Source: Paenibacillus larvae subsp. larvae (GTDB taxonomy: Bacteria > Bacillota > Bacilli > Paenibacillales > NBRC-103111). Taken from it: a stretch of DNA of 64,000 nucleotides. A model generated the notes under the pieces. The model was not told where the DNA came from, made no database searches, and saw only the letters and a list, made by a program, of their open reading frames with translations. Both the position numbers and the translations under genes were made by a program. The number at the start of each line of letters is the position of its first letter. Position 1 is the stretch's first letter. Location: positions 4,221,501 to 4,285,500 of the forward strand of contig NZ_CP019687.1 of assembly GCF_002003265.1 (NCBI RefSeq), read 5' to 3'. This document shows, in pieces, positions 38,447 through 48,493 of the stretch.

Positions 38447-39139
38447 ATGAATGCTCTTTTCTGGAAATCGCTTCAAGCAATGAAGCATCGGAAACCACGA
38501 TTGGCGGTCCTTTTCATTCTCCCTATCATTTATTTGTATGCCTTATACCGGTCTGGGCTGAGCCAAGAGACGATATTGGTCTTTTTTCCGGCAACATTTA
38601 CTTTATTCAGCAGTGTTATTCATTTTTCAATGGAAGATATTATTGGCAGCGAATCCATCCTGGCGACATCCATTTCCATACAAAAAATCTGGCTGTGGAA
38701 TCTCATTTTTATTGTTGCTTCAGGCTATGTTTATTCAATCATTTTACTTACTGCGGGGACAGGCTTATTGAACTTAGTTAAAGGAATTGGGGATTTTTCC
38801 CTTAGTGTGTATGACGAAATGCAGTTTATCGCTAATCTTGCGCTTTGTTTTGCTTTTCTCGGAGCCGCAACTTGCCATTACGCTGATTATAGCTTTGGAA
38901 AACAGATGACCGCTTCTGTATTCGCTTTAATTCATTTAGCATGTCCCTTTGTTTTTCTCATCTGGGGCTCGAGATTAGAAGTAAACCAGAATAGTGTATG
39001 GATTACCTTGGCAACTGCAGTTTTTATTTTTTTGATTGCTTTTATTTTTATTAGGAACTCCAACAAAGAAAAGCTCCTTATGAATACGCAAAAATTAATG
39101 ATGGCATATAACAACACTAACAATACTATAGAAGAGTAA
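38447..39139 (+). CDS. ABC transporter membrane subunit (second of two)
   Basis: 230 residues, about six membrane helices (LAVLFILPIIYLYALY; ILVFFPATFTLFSSVIHF; LIFIVASGYVYSIILLTAG; FIANLALCFAFLGAAT; LACPFVFLIWGS; ATAVFIFLIAFIFI), then a polar Asn-rich tail. Lies 4 bases after the previous gene, which it resembles in topology. Together they could form a heterodimeric pore. Confidence 0.7.
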   Translation: MNALFWKSLQAMKHRKPRLAVLFILPIIYLYALYRSGLSQETILVFFPATFTLFSSVIHFSMEDIIGSESILATSISIQKIWLWNLIFIVASGYVYSIILLTAGTGLLNLVKGIGDFSLSVYDEMQFIANLALCFAFLGAATCHYADYSFGKQMTASVFALIHLACPFVFLIWGSRLEVNQNSVWITLATAVFIFLIAFIFIRNSNKEKLLMNTQKLMMAYNNTNNTIEE

Positions 39140-39156
39140 AGGGGCTGAGTAGAAGA

Positions 39157-40017
39157 ATGCTATTCTTCTCTTTACCGTTATATATCAGCAAAAGAGCAGC
39201 CAAACAGTATTTGGAACTGTATGAGGAAAACGAACTGCAATTAGACCGGAACGAATGCTATAGGCAAAAAAAAACGGAGCTGCTGCGCCGTGCCTTTATT
39301 TCTGCATCTCGGTTTGCCGTTTTTATTGAGGAGACCAAAGGGACTCCATACACTTGCTTTCGATTTGGCAAAAACTATCCCCGAAAAAGAAGGAACACTT
39401 CAAGTATTGAGCATGATATCAAATTCGGCGATTATATGTATATTGCCATTGGGTTTTTTGATCATGGCGTTTCCCGTAAAATGGAAGAGGTACTAAAGCG
39501 TTACAGAGACCGAAAAGGATTAATTCTTGATTTGCGGAACAATACAGGAGGTAGTATAGAAGAATGCATGAAAATTTCCAGATTACTCCTTCCTTCATGT
39601 GATATTGCAGAGTTGCGCTATCCGGGTAAAACCATAATTTATACGTCCGACGAGGCCAGATTCGGTTTTCAGCGCATCTTTATTTTGGTTAACGGATACA
39701 CAGCCAGCTGCGGTGAAATATTGGCATTGACGCTGAGAGCCCATTTAAATGAAGCGGCAGTTATAGGAAACCGGACAGCGGGCAAGGATATCGGGCAACG
39801 GACATTCAATCATAGAAAGAAAAGAATACTATTCACTGTTTCGTCCTTTTATTGGACAGTTGAGGGGGGAAACAGCCATAAGCTTGAGGAATATTTGGAA
39901 AAGGACAACCCGTCCGGTATATCCTTCCTATCAGACGATGATTATTACAGACATATCCATTTTATCGACTCTTTCGCTGCAGGTGGTCAGGGGCAGGAAT
40001 ATGCCGGAGAACGGTAA
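39157..40017 (+). CDS. S41-family (C-terminal processing) peptidase
   Basis: 286 residues. The C-terminal ~170 residues carry the tail-specific-protease fold: GLILDLRNNTGGSIEECMKIS, IFILVNGYTASCGEILALTLR (Ser of TASCGE, ~residue 188, is the expected nucleophile), and AVIGNRTAGKDIGQ (Lys of TAGK, the general base). No PDZ domain or clear signal peptide; the N-terminus has only a short hydrophobic MLFFSLPLYI. Position after the maturase and exporter suggests leader removal or peptide processing, which is inference. Weak ribosome site. Confidence 0.78.
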   Translation: MLFFSLPLYISKRAAKQYLELYEENELQLDRNECYRQKKTELLRRAFISASRFAVFIEETKGTPYTCFRFGKNYPRKRRNTSSIEHDIKFGDYMYIAIGFFDHGVSRKMEEVLKRYRDRKGLILDLRNNTGGSIEECMKISRLLLPSCDIAELRYPGKTIIYTSDEARFGFQRIFILVNGYTASCGEILALTLRAHLNEAAVIGNRTAGKDIGQRTFNHRKKRILFTVSSFYWTVEGGNSHKLEEYLEKDNPSGISFLSDDDYYRHIHFIDSFAAGGQGQEYAGER

Positions 40018-40125
40018 ACCCGCTTGTTACTTCATAGCAGTTCAGAACAGGCTTTTGAACGGTAACGCCGTGCCGGGCATCAAAAAAACATGCTGCCGGT
40101 AAAATAGCCGGGAACCCATCCAAAA

Positions 40126-40209
40126 CTATTTCTTTTTCCGGGTACCGGCGTAGAAACCGTAGACAACAATTAAAGCAATGATGATGGGAAACCAAACGGA
40201 ATCAAACAT
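40126..40209 (-). CDS. 27-residue single-helix membrane peptide
   Basis: Minus-strand ATG 40209 is preceded by AAAGGAGG with ideal spacing. The peptide MFDSVWFPIIIALIVVYG... is one membrane helix ending GTRKKK, then TAG. The strong ribosome site and the hydrophobic-helix/basic-tail pattern support it as a real small gene. No family recognised. It is divergent from the riboswitch-controlled operon. Confidence 0.6.
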   Translation of the reverse strand: MFDSVWFPIIIALIVVYGFYAGTRKKK

Positions 40210-40559
40210 AATCAATCCTCCTTTGGGGATTTTCACTAATTATAATAATATGAAATGAAGGAAATATAAATATAATGATAATGAAATCATTAAACTATTC
40301 CGTAATAATCCGCCTTGCAACTGCAAGTTCAAACCTTCCACCCTTTCAGGAATCTAATGACTTTTAGATTTTCCCCAACTTTTTTTCGGTGAGATGAATA
40401 GTGCTAATTCATGTATCCATTTTTTCCATATTTGGATATCGCAAAGAAAGCGGAAACACAAAAAGGAAAATATTAGTGATTAGTGAGTTCTATCACAGGC
40501 GCCTCAGCATTAGTCAAGGTATGATCATCTTAAGAACCAGATATTCAACCTGATAAAAA
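40210..40559. other. Intergenic region before the cobalamin riboswitch
   Basis: Holds the ribosome site and promoter region of the 27-residue peptide on the minus strand and the cbi operon promoter on the plus strand. No open frame or repeat of note. Confidence 0.4.
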
Positions 40560-40717
40560 TTGAATAGAAAACTGGGTAGAGATCAGGGAAAGAGGTGCGA
40601 TTCCTCTACAGGCCCTAGCTACTGTGAAGCGGACGAAATCCCCTTGATGTCACTGGAACATTTCCGGGAAGGCGGGAAACTAGAATGATGCAAAGTCAGG
40701 AGACCTCCTCTATTCAG
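40560..40717 (+). promoter_or_regulatory. Cobalamin riboswitch
   Basis: Outer helix arms GAATAG (40562) and CTATTC (40710). Conserved core GAGGTGCGATTCCTC, then GCTACTGTGAAGCGGA (the ...CCACTGTGA element), GGGAAGGCGG, ATGATGCAAAGTCAGGAGACC with the B12 box (40694-40708). It controls the corrin operon: adenosylcobalamin binding should favour the downstream terminator. Confidence 0.92.
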
Positions 40718-40817
40718 CCTATGCAGCAACTTCTAAGGGAACAGTTGTCTATTGCAATGAAACCAGGGCACAAGTGTGTTCAAAAAGCACTTGGAAACGG
40801 CCATTTCTGACGTATGG

Positions 40818-40848
40818 ACACGAAACCTTAAAGTTTCGTGTTTTTTTG
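40818..40848 (+). terminator. Riboswitch-controlled terminator
   Basis: ACACGAAAC - CTTAAA - GTTTCGTGT followed by seven T, 30 bases before cbiC. It is the expression platform of the cobalamin riboswitch. Confidence 0.88.
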
Positions 40849-40878
40849 TTCCTTTTACTCGGGAAAGGAGAGGAAAAG

Positions 40879-41511
40879 ATGAGTTACATAAAAGACCCAA
40901 AGCTTATTGAAGAAAAAAGTTTTGAGATCATACAGGAAATCATTACACAAACAAGACCTGAATATGCCTTCCGGAATAGGGAAGAGGAACTGGTAATGAA
41001 ACGGGCGATTCATACGACGGCAGATTTTGATTATTTGGATAACCTTGTTTTTACTCATGATGCATTGGCGAAAATACGCGAAACAATCAGGCATGGCGGA
41101 ATGATTTTTACAGATACCAATATGGCCTTGAGCGGGATGAATAAAAGGATTTTAGATCAATACGGCTGCCGGTACCGCTGCTACGTCAATGAACCTGAAA
41201 CAGCAGAAATCGCCAAACAGCAAGGCATCACCCGGTCTATGGCCGGGATTCAACTTGCCGCAAGGGAAGAGGAACGGAAATTATTTGTAATTGGCAATGC
41301 GCCTACAGCAGTCTACAAAATTTTGGAAATGGCAGATGCCGGTAAATTGGATGCGGAGGCTGTAGTCGGAGTGCCTGTTGGATTTGTCGGGGCAGCAGAA
41401 TCGAAAGAAGCCCTCTATGAAAGTGATATACCGGCGGTAGTTGCCCGTGGACGAAAAGGCGGAAGCAATTTGGCTGCAGCCATCATTAACGCAGTGCTAT
41501 ATGCGATGTAA
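40879..41511 (+). CDS. cbiC: Cobalt-precorrin-8 methylmutase
   Basis: 210 residues from ATG 40879 (AAAGGAGAGG upstream); the longer frame from 40774 would start inside the terminator. Motifs: [17 protein letters not shown] with the catalytic His of the CbiC/CobH family (~residue 44), [33 protein letters not shown], and [16 protein letters not shown] with [12 protein letters not shown]. Moves the C-11 methyl to C-12 to give cobyrinate. First gene of the operon. Confidence 0.95.
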   Translation: MSYIKDPKLIEEKSFEIIQEIITQTRPEYAFRNREEELVMKRAIHTTADFDYLDNLVFTHDALAKIRETIRHGGMIFTDTNMALSGMNKRILDQYGCRYRCYVNEPETAEIAKQQGITRSMAGIQLAAREEERKLFVIGNAPTAVYKILEMADAGKLDAEAVVGVPVGFVGAAESKEALYESDIPAVVARGRKGGSNLAAAIINAVLYAM

Positions 41512-41525
41512 GAGAAGGTGGCCCT

Positions 41526-42647
41526 ATGGGAGACTATGTGTATCATGAGGGAAAAAAATTACGCAAGGGTTATACGACGGGCGCTTGTGCAGCCGCAGCA
41601 GCCAAAGCGGCTGCCGCCATGGTGATCAAACAGGAGAAAATAGCGGGAGTTTCTGTGATTACGGCAAACGGAACATCTCTGCAAATTCCCGTGAAAAAAC
41701 AGGAATTTGATCAGCATACCGCGACGGCCGCCGTTCAAAAAGATGGCGGTGATGATGTGGATGCGACGCATGGAATGTGGATTTTTGCGAAAGTAACCTT
41801 AAACGCCGGCGGGGAAATCAGACTCGACGGCGGGCAAGGAATCGGGCGTGTGACTCAAAAAGGCATTGCGGTCCCGGTTGGGGAAGCGGCTATCAATCCG
41901 ATACCACGCAAAATGATTATCGCAGCCGTCCGGGAAGAGATTGGTGCAAAGCTGGGCGCGGATATCATCATTTTCGCACCGGAAGGTGAAGAACGTGCGG
42001 AGCGGACAATGAATAGCCGCCTGGGGATTATCGGCGGAATTTCCATTTTAGGAACGACAGGAATCGTAACCCCAATGTCCGATGAGGGGTGGAAACGGTC
42101 GCTTTCCATGGAACTGGAAATGAAAAAAGCACAAGCCTTCCGGAAAGTGATTCTGGTACCGGGGAATTATGGAGAACGTTTCGTGGAAGAGCATCTTGGC
42201 ATTGACGGTAAATACGTGGTTTCCATGAGCAACTTTGTCGGTTACATGTTAAAAGAGGCGCAGCACCTTGCTTTTAAGCACGTGCTTCTGGTGGGCCATT
42301 TTGGCAAATTAATTAAGGTCTCCGCCGGTATTTTCACCACATACAGCAAAGATGCCGATGCACGGGCAGAAATTTTGGTAGCAAACCTGGCTCTTGCCGG
42401 TGCGCCCGTCCCTTTACTCGAGAGAATTGCAGCATGCACGACAACAGAAGCCGCAGGAGAAATCATGGTGGCAGAAGGATACAGCGAAGTTTTTCAGACC
42501 ATTACGGATAAAGTGAAGAAACGGGCGGAAGACTTTTTGAAATTCAGCAAACCCTTTGTTGATATTGATGTCATCACTTTTTCAACAGAACGCGGAATGC
42601 TGGCTTCAACTTGTGATATTTCAGCAATCAGGGAGGCATGGCGATGA
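41526..42647 (+). CDS. cbiD: Cobalt-precorrin-5B (C1)-methyltransferase
   Basis: 373 residues. [19 protein letters not shown] at the N-terminus is the CbiD hallmark; further [50 protein letters not shown], and [23 protein letters not shown]. It methylates C-1 in the anaerobic pathway. It starts 14 bases after cbiC; its 3' end overlaps cbiE. Confidence 0.96.
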   Translation: MGDYVYHEGKKLRKGYTTGACAAAAAKAAAAMVIKQEKIAGVSVITANGTSLQIPVKKQEFDQHTATAAVQKDGGDDVDATHGMWIFAKVTLNAGGEIRLDGGQGIGRVTQKGIAVPVGEAAINPIPRKMIIAAVREEIGAKLGADIIIFAPEGEERAERTMNSRLGIIGGISILGTTGIVTPMSDEGWKRSLSMELEMKKAQAFRKVILVPGNYGERFVEEHLGIDGKYVVSMSNFVGYMLKEAQHLAFKHVLLVGHFGKLIKVSAGIFTTYSKDADARAEILVANLALAGAPVPLLERIAACTTTEAAGEIMVAEGYSEVFQTITDKVKKRAEDFLKFSKPFVDIDVITFSTERGMLASTCDISAIREAWR

Positions 42648-43249
42648 TTCATATTGTCGGAATTGGTCCGGGTAAACCGGAACTGATGACAAGTGCCGGA
42701 ATCATACTCATACAGAATGCCGATGTAATTATCGGCTCGAAGCGGCAGCTGAATGAAATCCCGCATGAAATACCGGCCGAACGCAAACTTCTTCCCTCAA
42801 ATCTCTCGGAACTGGAAACATTTTTGCTTGGGAAGACTGGACAGGACATCGTGCTGCTGGCTTCCGGAGATCCGTTAATGTATGGGATCGGAAATTGGGC
42901 GTTAAAGAAATTTCCGAAAGAACAGCTTCAGATTGTACCCGGCATTAGCTCCATTCAGTATCTTTGTACCCGTTGTGGTATTGCCATGAACGACCTGTAC
43001 ATGACCAGCAGCCACGGAAAACAGCCTGACTTCGAATTTCTGCTCGCACACCCGAAAGTGGCGATGGTAACAGACAGCAAGATTGGACCGGCGGAAATAG
43101 CTAAGGAAATCCTCCAACGGAAATTGAACAAGAAGCTCATTATCGGAGAAAATCTCAGCTATCCCGATGAACGGTTGCACCTGTTAAAACCGGAACAAGT
43201 GGCGGATCATTATGAAATGAATGTGGTGGTGATCTTAGATGAGGGATGA
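42644..43249 (+). CDS. cbiE: Cobalt-precorrin-7 (C5)-methyltransferase
   Basis: 201 residues from ATG 42644, 7 bases after GGGAGG; ATG 42638 is too close to that site. Tetrapyrrole-methylase fold: [37 protein letters not shown] (SAM loop), and [11 protein letters not shown]. It overlaps cbiT; the two act together (fused as CobL elsewhere). Confidence 0.94.
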   Translation: MIHIVGIGPGKPELMTSAGIILIQNADVIIGSKRQLNEIPHEIPAERKLLPSNLSELETFLLGKTGQDIVLLASGDPLMYGIGNWALKKFPKEQLQIVPGISSIQYLCTRCGIAMNDLYMTSSHGKQPDFEFLLAHPKVAMVTDSKIGPAEIAKEILQRKLNKKLIIGENLSYPDERLHLLKPEQVADHYEMNVVVILDEG

Positions 43250-43814
43250 AGTTTTTATTCGTGGTAAAACGCCAATGACCAAAGCGGAAGTCCGTGCAGT
43301 ATCCATTGACAAATTATCGATAGATGGAAACAGCCGCCGTTTTTTGGACGTTGGAGCCGGTACGGGGAGTGTGGCCCTTCAGGTTGCGAGAATGTTTCCC
43401 CATGTGTCTGTAACTGCGATTGAACGAAGCGGGGAGGCTTTGGCATTAATAGAACAAAACAGGCACCAGCTGCTGCTTGAAAATGTGGATATTATTTCGG
43501 CAGAGGCCCCCATACCGCTTGAAAATACCGTTTTTGACGCTATTTTTATCGGCGGGAGTGGAGGGAAATTGGCGGAGATCATAGATTGGAGCCATACCTT
43601 GTTAAAGCCGGGCGGCCAGCTTGTGCTCAATTTCATTTTGGCAGAAAATGTCCTCGAAGCAGCAGCCTGTCTGGAAAAAGGGCCCTGGCATGAAGTAGAG
43701 GTGATCCAGCTGCAAGTTTCAAAGTGGCATGAACTTGGAAAAGGGCATTACTTTAAGCCCCAAAATCCGACCTTTATCATAGCTTGCCAAAAAGAAAGGA
43801 GCGGGACAGCATGA
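43239..43814 (+). CDS. cbiT: Cobalt-precorrin-6B (C15)-methyltransferase (decarboxylating)
   Basis: 191 residues. [21 protein letters not shown] is the CbiT start; the Rossmann methyltransferase shows [27 protein letters not shown] and [13 protein letters not shown]. Adds the C-15 methyl and removes the C-12 acetate carboxyl. Overlaps both cbiE and cbiF. Confidence 0.94.
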   Translation: MRDEVFIRGKTPMTKAEVRAVSIDKLSIDGNSRRFLDVGAGTGSVALQVARMFPHVSVTAIERSGEALALIEQNRHQLLLENVDIISAEAPIPLENTVFDAIFIGGSGGKLAEIIDWSHTLLKPGGQLVLNFILAENVLEAAACLEKGPWHEVEVIQLQVSKWHELGKGHYFKPQNPTFIIACQKERSGTA

Positions 43815-44560
43815 CGAAAGTGCATTTTATCGGCGCGGGACCCGGAGATAAGGAACTCATTACCTTAAGAGGATACAACCTCCTGAAAGAAGCAGATGTC
43901 GTCATTTATGCAGGTTCTCTGGTGAACCCGCAACTACTTGATTATTGCAAGGAAAGCTGCGAAATCTATAATAGTGCTGCTATGGATTTAATGGAAATTA
44001 TAGATTGCATGGAAAAAGGCGTGAAGGCCGGGAAACAAGTAGTTCGCCTCCAGACCGGAGACTTTTCGATTTACGGGTCGATCCGGGAACAAATAGAGGA
44101 GATGAAAAAACGGGATATTCCGTTCACCTGTACACCTGGAGTAAGTTCATTTCTGGGTGCTGCATCACAACTGGGTGTCGAGTATACCGTACCGGAAGTT
44201 AGCCAAAGTGTGATCATCACACGAATGGAAGGCCGGACACCGGTTCCGGAAAGGGAATCCTTGCGTTCCTATGCCGGACACCGCACTTCGATGGTTATCT
44301 TCCTGTCTGTTCAATCCGTGGAAAGAGTGGTTTCGGAACTCGTTGCAGGCGGATATCCGGAAGATACACCGGCGGCTGTTATCTATAAGGCGACCTGGGC
44401 AGATGAAAAGAAAGTTACGGGAACCCTTCGGGATATTGCCGGCAAAGTAAAAGAACATGGCATAACGAAAACGGCGCTGATTATGGTAGGGAATTTTCTG
44501 GGCAAAGAATTTTATTATTCCAAACTTTATGACAAGGATTTCTCACATGAATACAGGTAA
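43811..44560 (+). CDS. cbiF: Cobalt-precorrin-4 (C11)-methyltransferase
   Basis: 249 residues from ATG 43811 (AAAGGAGCGGGA upstream), overlapping the cbiT stop by 4 bases. [64 protein letters not shown] and [15 protein letters not shown] are typical of CbiF/CobM. Confidence 0.96.
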   Translation: MTKVHFIGAGPGDKELITLRGYNLLKEADVVIYAGSLVNPQLLDYCKESCEIYNSAAMDLMEIIDCMEKGVKAGKQVVRLQTGDFSIYGSIREQIEEMKKRDIPFTCTPGVSSFLGAASQLGVEYTVPEVSQSVIITRMEGRTPVPERESLRSYAGHRTSMVIFLSVQSVERVVSELVAGGYPEDTPAAVIYKATWADEKKVTGTLRDIAGKVKEHGITKTALIMVGNFLGKEFYYSKLYDKDFSHEYR

Positions 44561-45623
44561 GAAAACCGCCATCATTGCTGTCACGGCAAATGGAAAAGCA
44601 CTTGCGGCGTCCATAAGCAAGAAATATCCGGCAGGTTGCTTTGTTCCAGAAAAACTGCAATCAGAAGGATTTCGTGCTCTTAAACCGGATTTCTCAACAG
44701 GGATGCGCCTCCTTTTTCAACAATACGATGCTCTTGTATGTATCATGGCAGCAGGAATTGCCGTCAGGACTTTGGCTCCAGTCATCTCGGACAAGCTTTA
44801 TGATCCGGCGGTGGTTGTTATGGATGAAAAAGGGCTTCATGCGGTCAGCCTATTGTCCGGGCATTTGGGAGGAGCAAACGAATTAACGCGAAAACTTGCT
44901 GATATTACGGGAGCTGCTGCCGTTATAACAACGGCAACGGATGTTCAGAGAGTGGCAGCACTGGATATGATTGTGCCGTCTGTACCTGCGTGGATACCGG
45001 ACTTTCGAGAAAATTGCAAGAGAATGAATGGTCTTTTGGCAGCAGGAAAAAGAGTGGGGTTGTATGAGGAAATACCCGTGGAGATAGACCGGCGGGGATT
45101 TATCCCTGTTGAGGCGTCTTGGGACATGAATCCGGATGAACTTCCGGAAAATTTGGAAGCACTGATTTGGGTCACACATCAATATCGCCTGCCGGAATTG
45201 AACCTATATACGGTGAAAATGGTTCCGCAAACTCGTGTTCTTGGAATCGGCTGCCGTAAATCTGTAGAACCTGAAAATATGATGCGGGCATTTACTGAAT
45301 TTTGTATCCGGTATAATACCGATCCGCATGCATTTTCCACAATTGCCAGCATCGACATAAAAAAGAATGAGCTCGCCATAAAACAATTAGCGGAAGAATT
45401 GAACTGCCCATTCATCACTTATCCGGCAGAACAATTGCGCAAAGTTGCGGGGAAATATCCGACATCGGAGTTTGTCAGGCAGACAGTGCATGTTGGAAAT
45501 GTGGCATTATCCTCGGCCGATTTGGCCAGTGAGGGACGGGTTTTAACACCAAGGTTCACAGCATACGGGATCACAATGGCAATGGGAGAAAGAACAAGAA
45601 TGAATAATGGGGTGAAAGCATGA
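44547..45623 (+). CDS. cbiG: Cobalt-precorrin-5A hydrolase
   Basis: 358 residues from ATG 44547 (AAGGA 8 bases upstream). N-terminal CbiG domain: [32 protein letters not shown] and [20 protein letters not shown]-terminal CobE/CbiG domain: [16 protein letters not shown] and [13 protein letters not shown]. Opens the delta-lactone, releasing the C-2 unit as acetaldehyde. Overlaps cbiF and cbiH. Confidence 0.95.
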   Translation: MNTGKKTAIIAVTANGKALAASISKKYPAGCFVPEKLQSEGFRALKPDFSTGMRLLFQQYDALVCIMAAGIAVRTLAPVISDKLYDPAVVVMDEKGLHAVSLLSGHLGGANELTRKLADITGAAAVITTATDVQRVAALDMIVPSVPAWIPDFRENCKRMNGLLAAGKRVGLYEEIPVEIDRRGFIPVEASWDMNPDELPENLEALIWVTHQYRLPELNLYTVKMVPQTRVLGIGCRKSVEPENMMRAFTEFCIRYNTDPHAFSTIASIDIKKNELAIKQLAEELNCPFITYPAEQLRKVAGKYPTSEFVRQTVHVGNVALSSADLASEGRVLTPRFTAYGITMAMGERTRMNNGVKA

Positions 45624-46345
45624 TTTATGTTGTAGGAATTGGACCGGGCGAAAGAAAAATGATGACCGGAGAGGCACTTGAAGCCATTCAGAACGCGGAT
45701 GTGATCGTCGGATACATTACGTATATCAGACTGATTGAAGAACTTATCCGGGATAAAGAAGTAGTCAAAACGGGGATGAGGAAAGAAATAGACCGCTGTC
45801 AGGAAGCCGTAAATATTGCGAAAACAGGGAAAACCGTGGCGGTTATCTCCAGTGGGGATGCCGGAATTTACGGAATGGCCGGCCTTATTCTTGAGATTCT
45901 TGACAAAGAGAAGGAACCGATAGGAGTGGAAATAGTGGCCGGAGTAACTGCGAGTATCGGTGCGGCTGTAAGACTGGGAGCACCCCTTATGCACGATTTT
46001 TGCCATATCAGTTTAAGTGATTTGCTGACACCTTGGGAAGTAATCGAAAAGCGGGTGAAACTGGCAGCAGAAGCTGACTTTGTAGTCTGCTTCTATAATC
46101 CGAGAAGCAAAGGCCGGGCTGATCATCTGAAACATGCCTTGGAAATCATGATGACCTACAAATCGCCGGAAACCCCTATCGGTATTGTGAAAGATGTCGG
46201 GCGCAAAGAAGAAAGGAAAATCCTGACGACCATGGACGAAATCAACTATGAAGATGTGAATATGACTACGATGGTTATCGTCGGCAATAAGGAAACCTAT
46301 ATCTCCGGTGACAGAATGATTACACCAAGGGGCTATACGCTATGA
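45620..46345 (+). CDS. cbiH: Cobalt-precorrin-3 C17-methyltransferase
   Basis: 241 residues, overlapping the cbiG stop by 4 bases. YVVGIGPGERKMMTGEALEA, VIVGYITYIRLIEEL, VISSGDAGIYGMAGL, VAGVTASIGAAVRLGAPLMHDFCHISLSDLLTPW and VCFYNPRSKGRADHL are signatures of CbiH/CobJ. Performs ring contraction and C-17 methylation. Confidence 0.96.
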   Translation: MIYVVGIGPGERKMMTGEALEAIQNADVIVGYITYIRLIEELIRDKEVVKTGMRKEIDRCQEAVNIAKTGKTVAVISSGDAGIYGMAGLILEILDKEKEPIGVEIVAGVTASIGAAVRLGAPLMHDFCHISLSDLLTPWEVIEKRVKLAAEADFVVCFYNPRSKGRADHLKHALEIMMTYKSPETPIGIVKDVGRKEERKILTTMDEINYEDVNMTTMVIVGNKETYISGDRMITPRGYTL

Positions 46346-47076
46346 TCCTAATTATCGGTGGAACCTCCGATAGTCTGGATATTTGTGATTGGCTGAATGC
46401 CCGCAAACGGAATTATATGGTTTCCGTTGCTACGGATTATGGCGAAAAACTGGCGAAACAGCATGCCGACCAAGTCATCGGTCAGAGACTGGATGAAGAA
46501 GGCATGTGCCGGGTTATGCGTGAGAAGGCGGTATCTTTGGTCATTGATGCGACCCATCCTTTTGCTGTGGAAGTGTCCGGGAATGCAATGAACGCAGCAA
46601 ACAAAATGGAAATTCCCTATATTCGCTATGAAAGGCCATCCGGCCAGGCAGACCATCTTCATCTTGTTCGTGATATTGATGAAGCATGTCAAACCGCATC
46701 AGCGTTGGGTAACCGGATTTTTCTTGCAACCGGAAGCAAAAACCTGCCGCAATATTTGGAAAAACTCCCCGGTAAGTATGTGATAGCAAGAGTTTTGCCT
46801 GTTTCGGAAGTAGTGGCCGCCTGTGAACAGTTGGGTTTACTGGCCGACCAGATTATAGCGATGAAAGGTCCGTTTTCCCAATCATTGAATAAAGAACTTT
46901 TTAAACAAACAGGTGCGGAAGTGATGATTACGAAGGAAAGCGGGGCAAAGGGCGGTTTTGCCGAGAAAGTGGAGGCTTGCAAAGAACTCGGAATTCCTTG
47001 TGTAGTGATTCGGCGCCCATCGCTAAATTACCCGGAAGTCCTTACAAGAATAGATGAACTTGAAAAATATGTATGA
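46342..47076 (+). CDS. cbiJ: Cobalt-precorrin-6A reductase
   Basis: 244 residues, overlapping cbiH by 4 bases. LIIGGTSDSLDICDWLN, VIDATHPFAVEVSGNAM, YIRYERP, FLATGSKNLPQYL, RVLPVSEVV, MKGPFSQSLNKELFKQTGAEVMITKESGAKGG: the CobK/CbiJ family, an NAD(P)H-dependent macrocycle reductase. Confidence 0.94.
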   Translation: MILIIGGTSDSLDICDWLNARKRNYMVSVATDYGEKLAKQHADQVIGQRLDEEGMCRVMREKAVSLVIDATHPFAVEVSGNAMNAANKMEIPYIRYERPSGQADHLHLVRDIDEACQTASALGNRIFLATGSKNLPQYLEKLPGKYVIARVLPVSEVVAACEQLGLLADQIIAMKGPFSQSLNKELFKQTGAEVMITKESGAKGGFAEKVEACKELGIPCVVIRRPSLNYPEVLTRIDELEKYV

Positions 47077-47094
47077 AATAAAGGGAGGAAACCT

Positions 47095-47708
47095 GTGAGC
47101 GGCAAAGTTGTTCTTATCGGAGCCGGGCCGGGTGAATCCGGTTGCGGCAAGGTTGCGGAAGAGAAAATAGGGCACCAGGATTAATCGTCGTAGGAGATGT
47201 TGTAAAGCTTCGGAACAAATTGAACTTTTTTGAGAGAGCTCCGCTGTTCCGAAAACAAATTCTCCTTCCCCGTGCACGTGCAGGGAAAAGTGATCTGGCC
47301 TCGAAATTAACAGCACTGGGTGGGGAGGTTACCCTCTATTCTGAGGTCCAGATTGAACAATGAAATGGTCTGGCTGATATTAATGCTATCATGACATCAT
47401 TACCGGAATACAAAGAAAATATTGTTTACTTCTGCGGAAACTGTACCTTTTTTCATTCAGCCATTGCTGGATCACGGAACAGCTACGATTTCGTCTGTTT
47501 TTCCAGCTCCTCCACTGTGGATAATCTGCTCTCTGTTTTAAGCAGGGAAGAAAAAGCACTGCTCCGTTCGCTGAAATTACTCTCCATTGGTCCTATGACC
47601 AGCCGGACGATACGCGAGAAGGGGTTTGAGGTATACCGCGAGGCGGCGTTGCCGGAAGCACTTATTGATTTACTATTGGAAGAAGCCGGGGAGGTTGTAC
47701 CAACATGA
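47095..47708 (+). pseudogene. Uroporphyrinogen-III methyltransferase/synthase fusion (CobA-HemD), internally deleted
   Basis: GTG 47095 (AAGGGAGG upstream) encodes SGKVVLIGAGPGESG, the CobA start. Almost the whole SAM-methylase domain (~220 residues) is then missing, and coding resumes in another frame with APGLIVVGDVVKLRNKLNFFERAPLF, the CobA end, running into a HemD start (ILLPRARAGKSDLASKLTALGG). TGA 47361 and a frame change break HemD; its last part is 47391-47708 (VYFCGNCTFFHSAI; DFVCFSSSSTVDNLL; SIGPMTSRTIREKGFEVYREA). Neither activity can survive. Precorrin-2 supply must come from another SUMT gene, or the operon is fed no substrate. Confidence 0.88.
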
Positions 47709-48493
47709 AAAAAGCGATAGTGGTTATCAGTTTTGGAACAAGTTATCCGGAGACACGCGCAAAAACAATAGATGCTTGTGAAAACAGGATCAGGGAAATG
47801 TTTCCCGATTACGACGTGTTCAGGGCTTTTACGTCCAACAAAATTATAAAAAAACTTGCGGTACGTGATGGCATTCAAATCGATACGCCTGAACAGGTTT
47901 TAAAAAAATTGAAAGATGCCGGTTACACAGAGGTCATTATTCAATCCCTGCATCTGATTAACGGCGAGGAGTTTGAAAAAATCGTATCTCAGGCCCTGCC
48001 ATACCGGGATCAATTTGCCCGATTGCTTATAAGTAAACCTTTACTGGACAGCTATGAGGATTACGGTAAAGCCATACAAGCCGTTAAAGCACAATCACCG
48101 GACCTTGCCGAAGATGAAGCGCTGGTGCTTATGGGACATGGCTCCGGGCATCATGCATTCAGTGCATACGCCTGTCTTGACCATATGCTTGCAAACGAGC
48201 CCATTTATTTGGGTACAGTGGAAGGTTATCCTCCCCTTGAACGTGTTATTGAACAACTACAAGCAGCTAATGTCCGGAAAGTCCATTTGATGCCGTTTAT
48301 GCTTGTGGCGGGAGATCATGCTATCCATGATATGGCATCGGACGAAGAGAATTCCTGGAAATCGCAATTCATACAGCAAGGGTTCGAAACAGCCTCCTAT
48401 TTGCAGGGACTCGGTGAGAATCCACTGATTCAGGAACAGTTTATTTGTCATATTAAAACGGCTATAGAGAAGGAGGCAGCAAAACATGGCTAA
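47705..48493 (+). CDS. cbiK: Sirohydrochlorin cobaltochelatase
   Basis: 262 residues. AIVVISFGTSYPETRAKTI is the CbiK start; FRAFTSNKIIKKL, VIIQSLHLINGEEFEK with a metal-binding His, LMGHGSGHHAFSAYACLDHML with the catalytic His (~residue 144), and HLMPFMLVAGDHAIHDMASDEENSW. Inserts Co2+ into sirohydrochlorin early in the anaerobic route. Overlaps the hemD remnant and cbiL. Confidence 0.96.
   Translation: MKKAIVVISFGTSYPETRAKTIDACENRIREMFPDYDVFRAFTSNKIIKKLAVRDGIQIDTPEQVLKKLKDAGYTEVIIQSLHLINGEEFEKIVSQALPYRDQFARLLISKPLLDSYEDYGKAIQAVKAQSPDLAEDEALVLMGHGSGHHAFSAYACLDHMLANEPIYLGTVEGYPPLERVIEQLQAANVRKVHLMPFMLVAGDHAIHDMASDEENSWKSQFIQQGFETASYLQGLGENPLIQEQFICHIKTAIEKEAAKHG

Noticed and set aside
40774-40878. 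N-terminal extension of CbiC
   Set aside because: The extension would translate the riboswitch terminator; the ribosome site supports ATG 40879.
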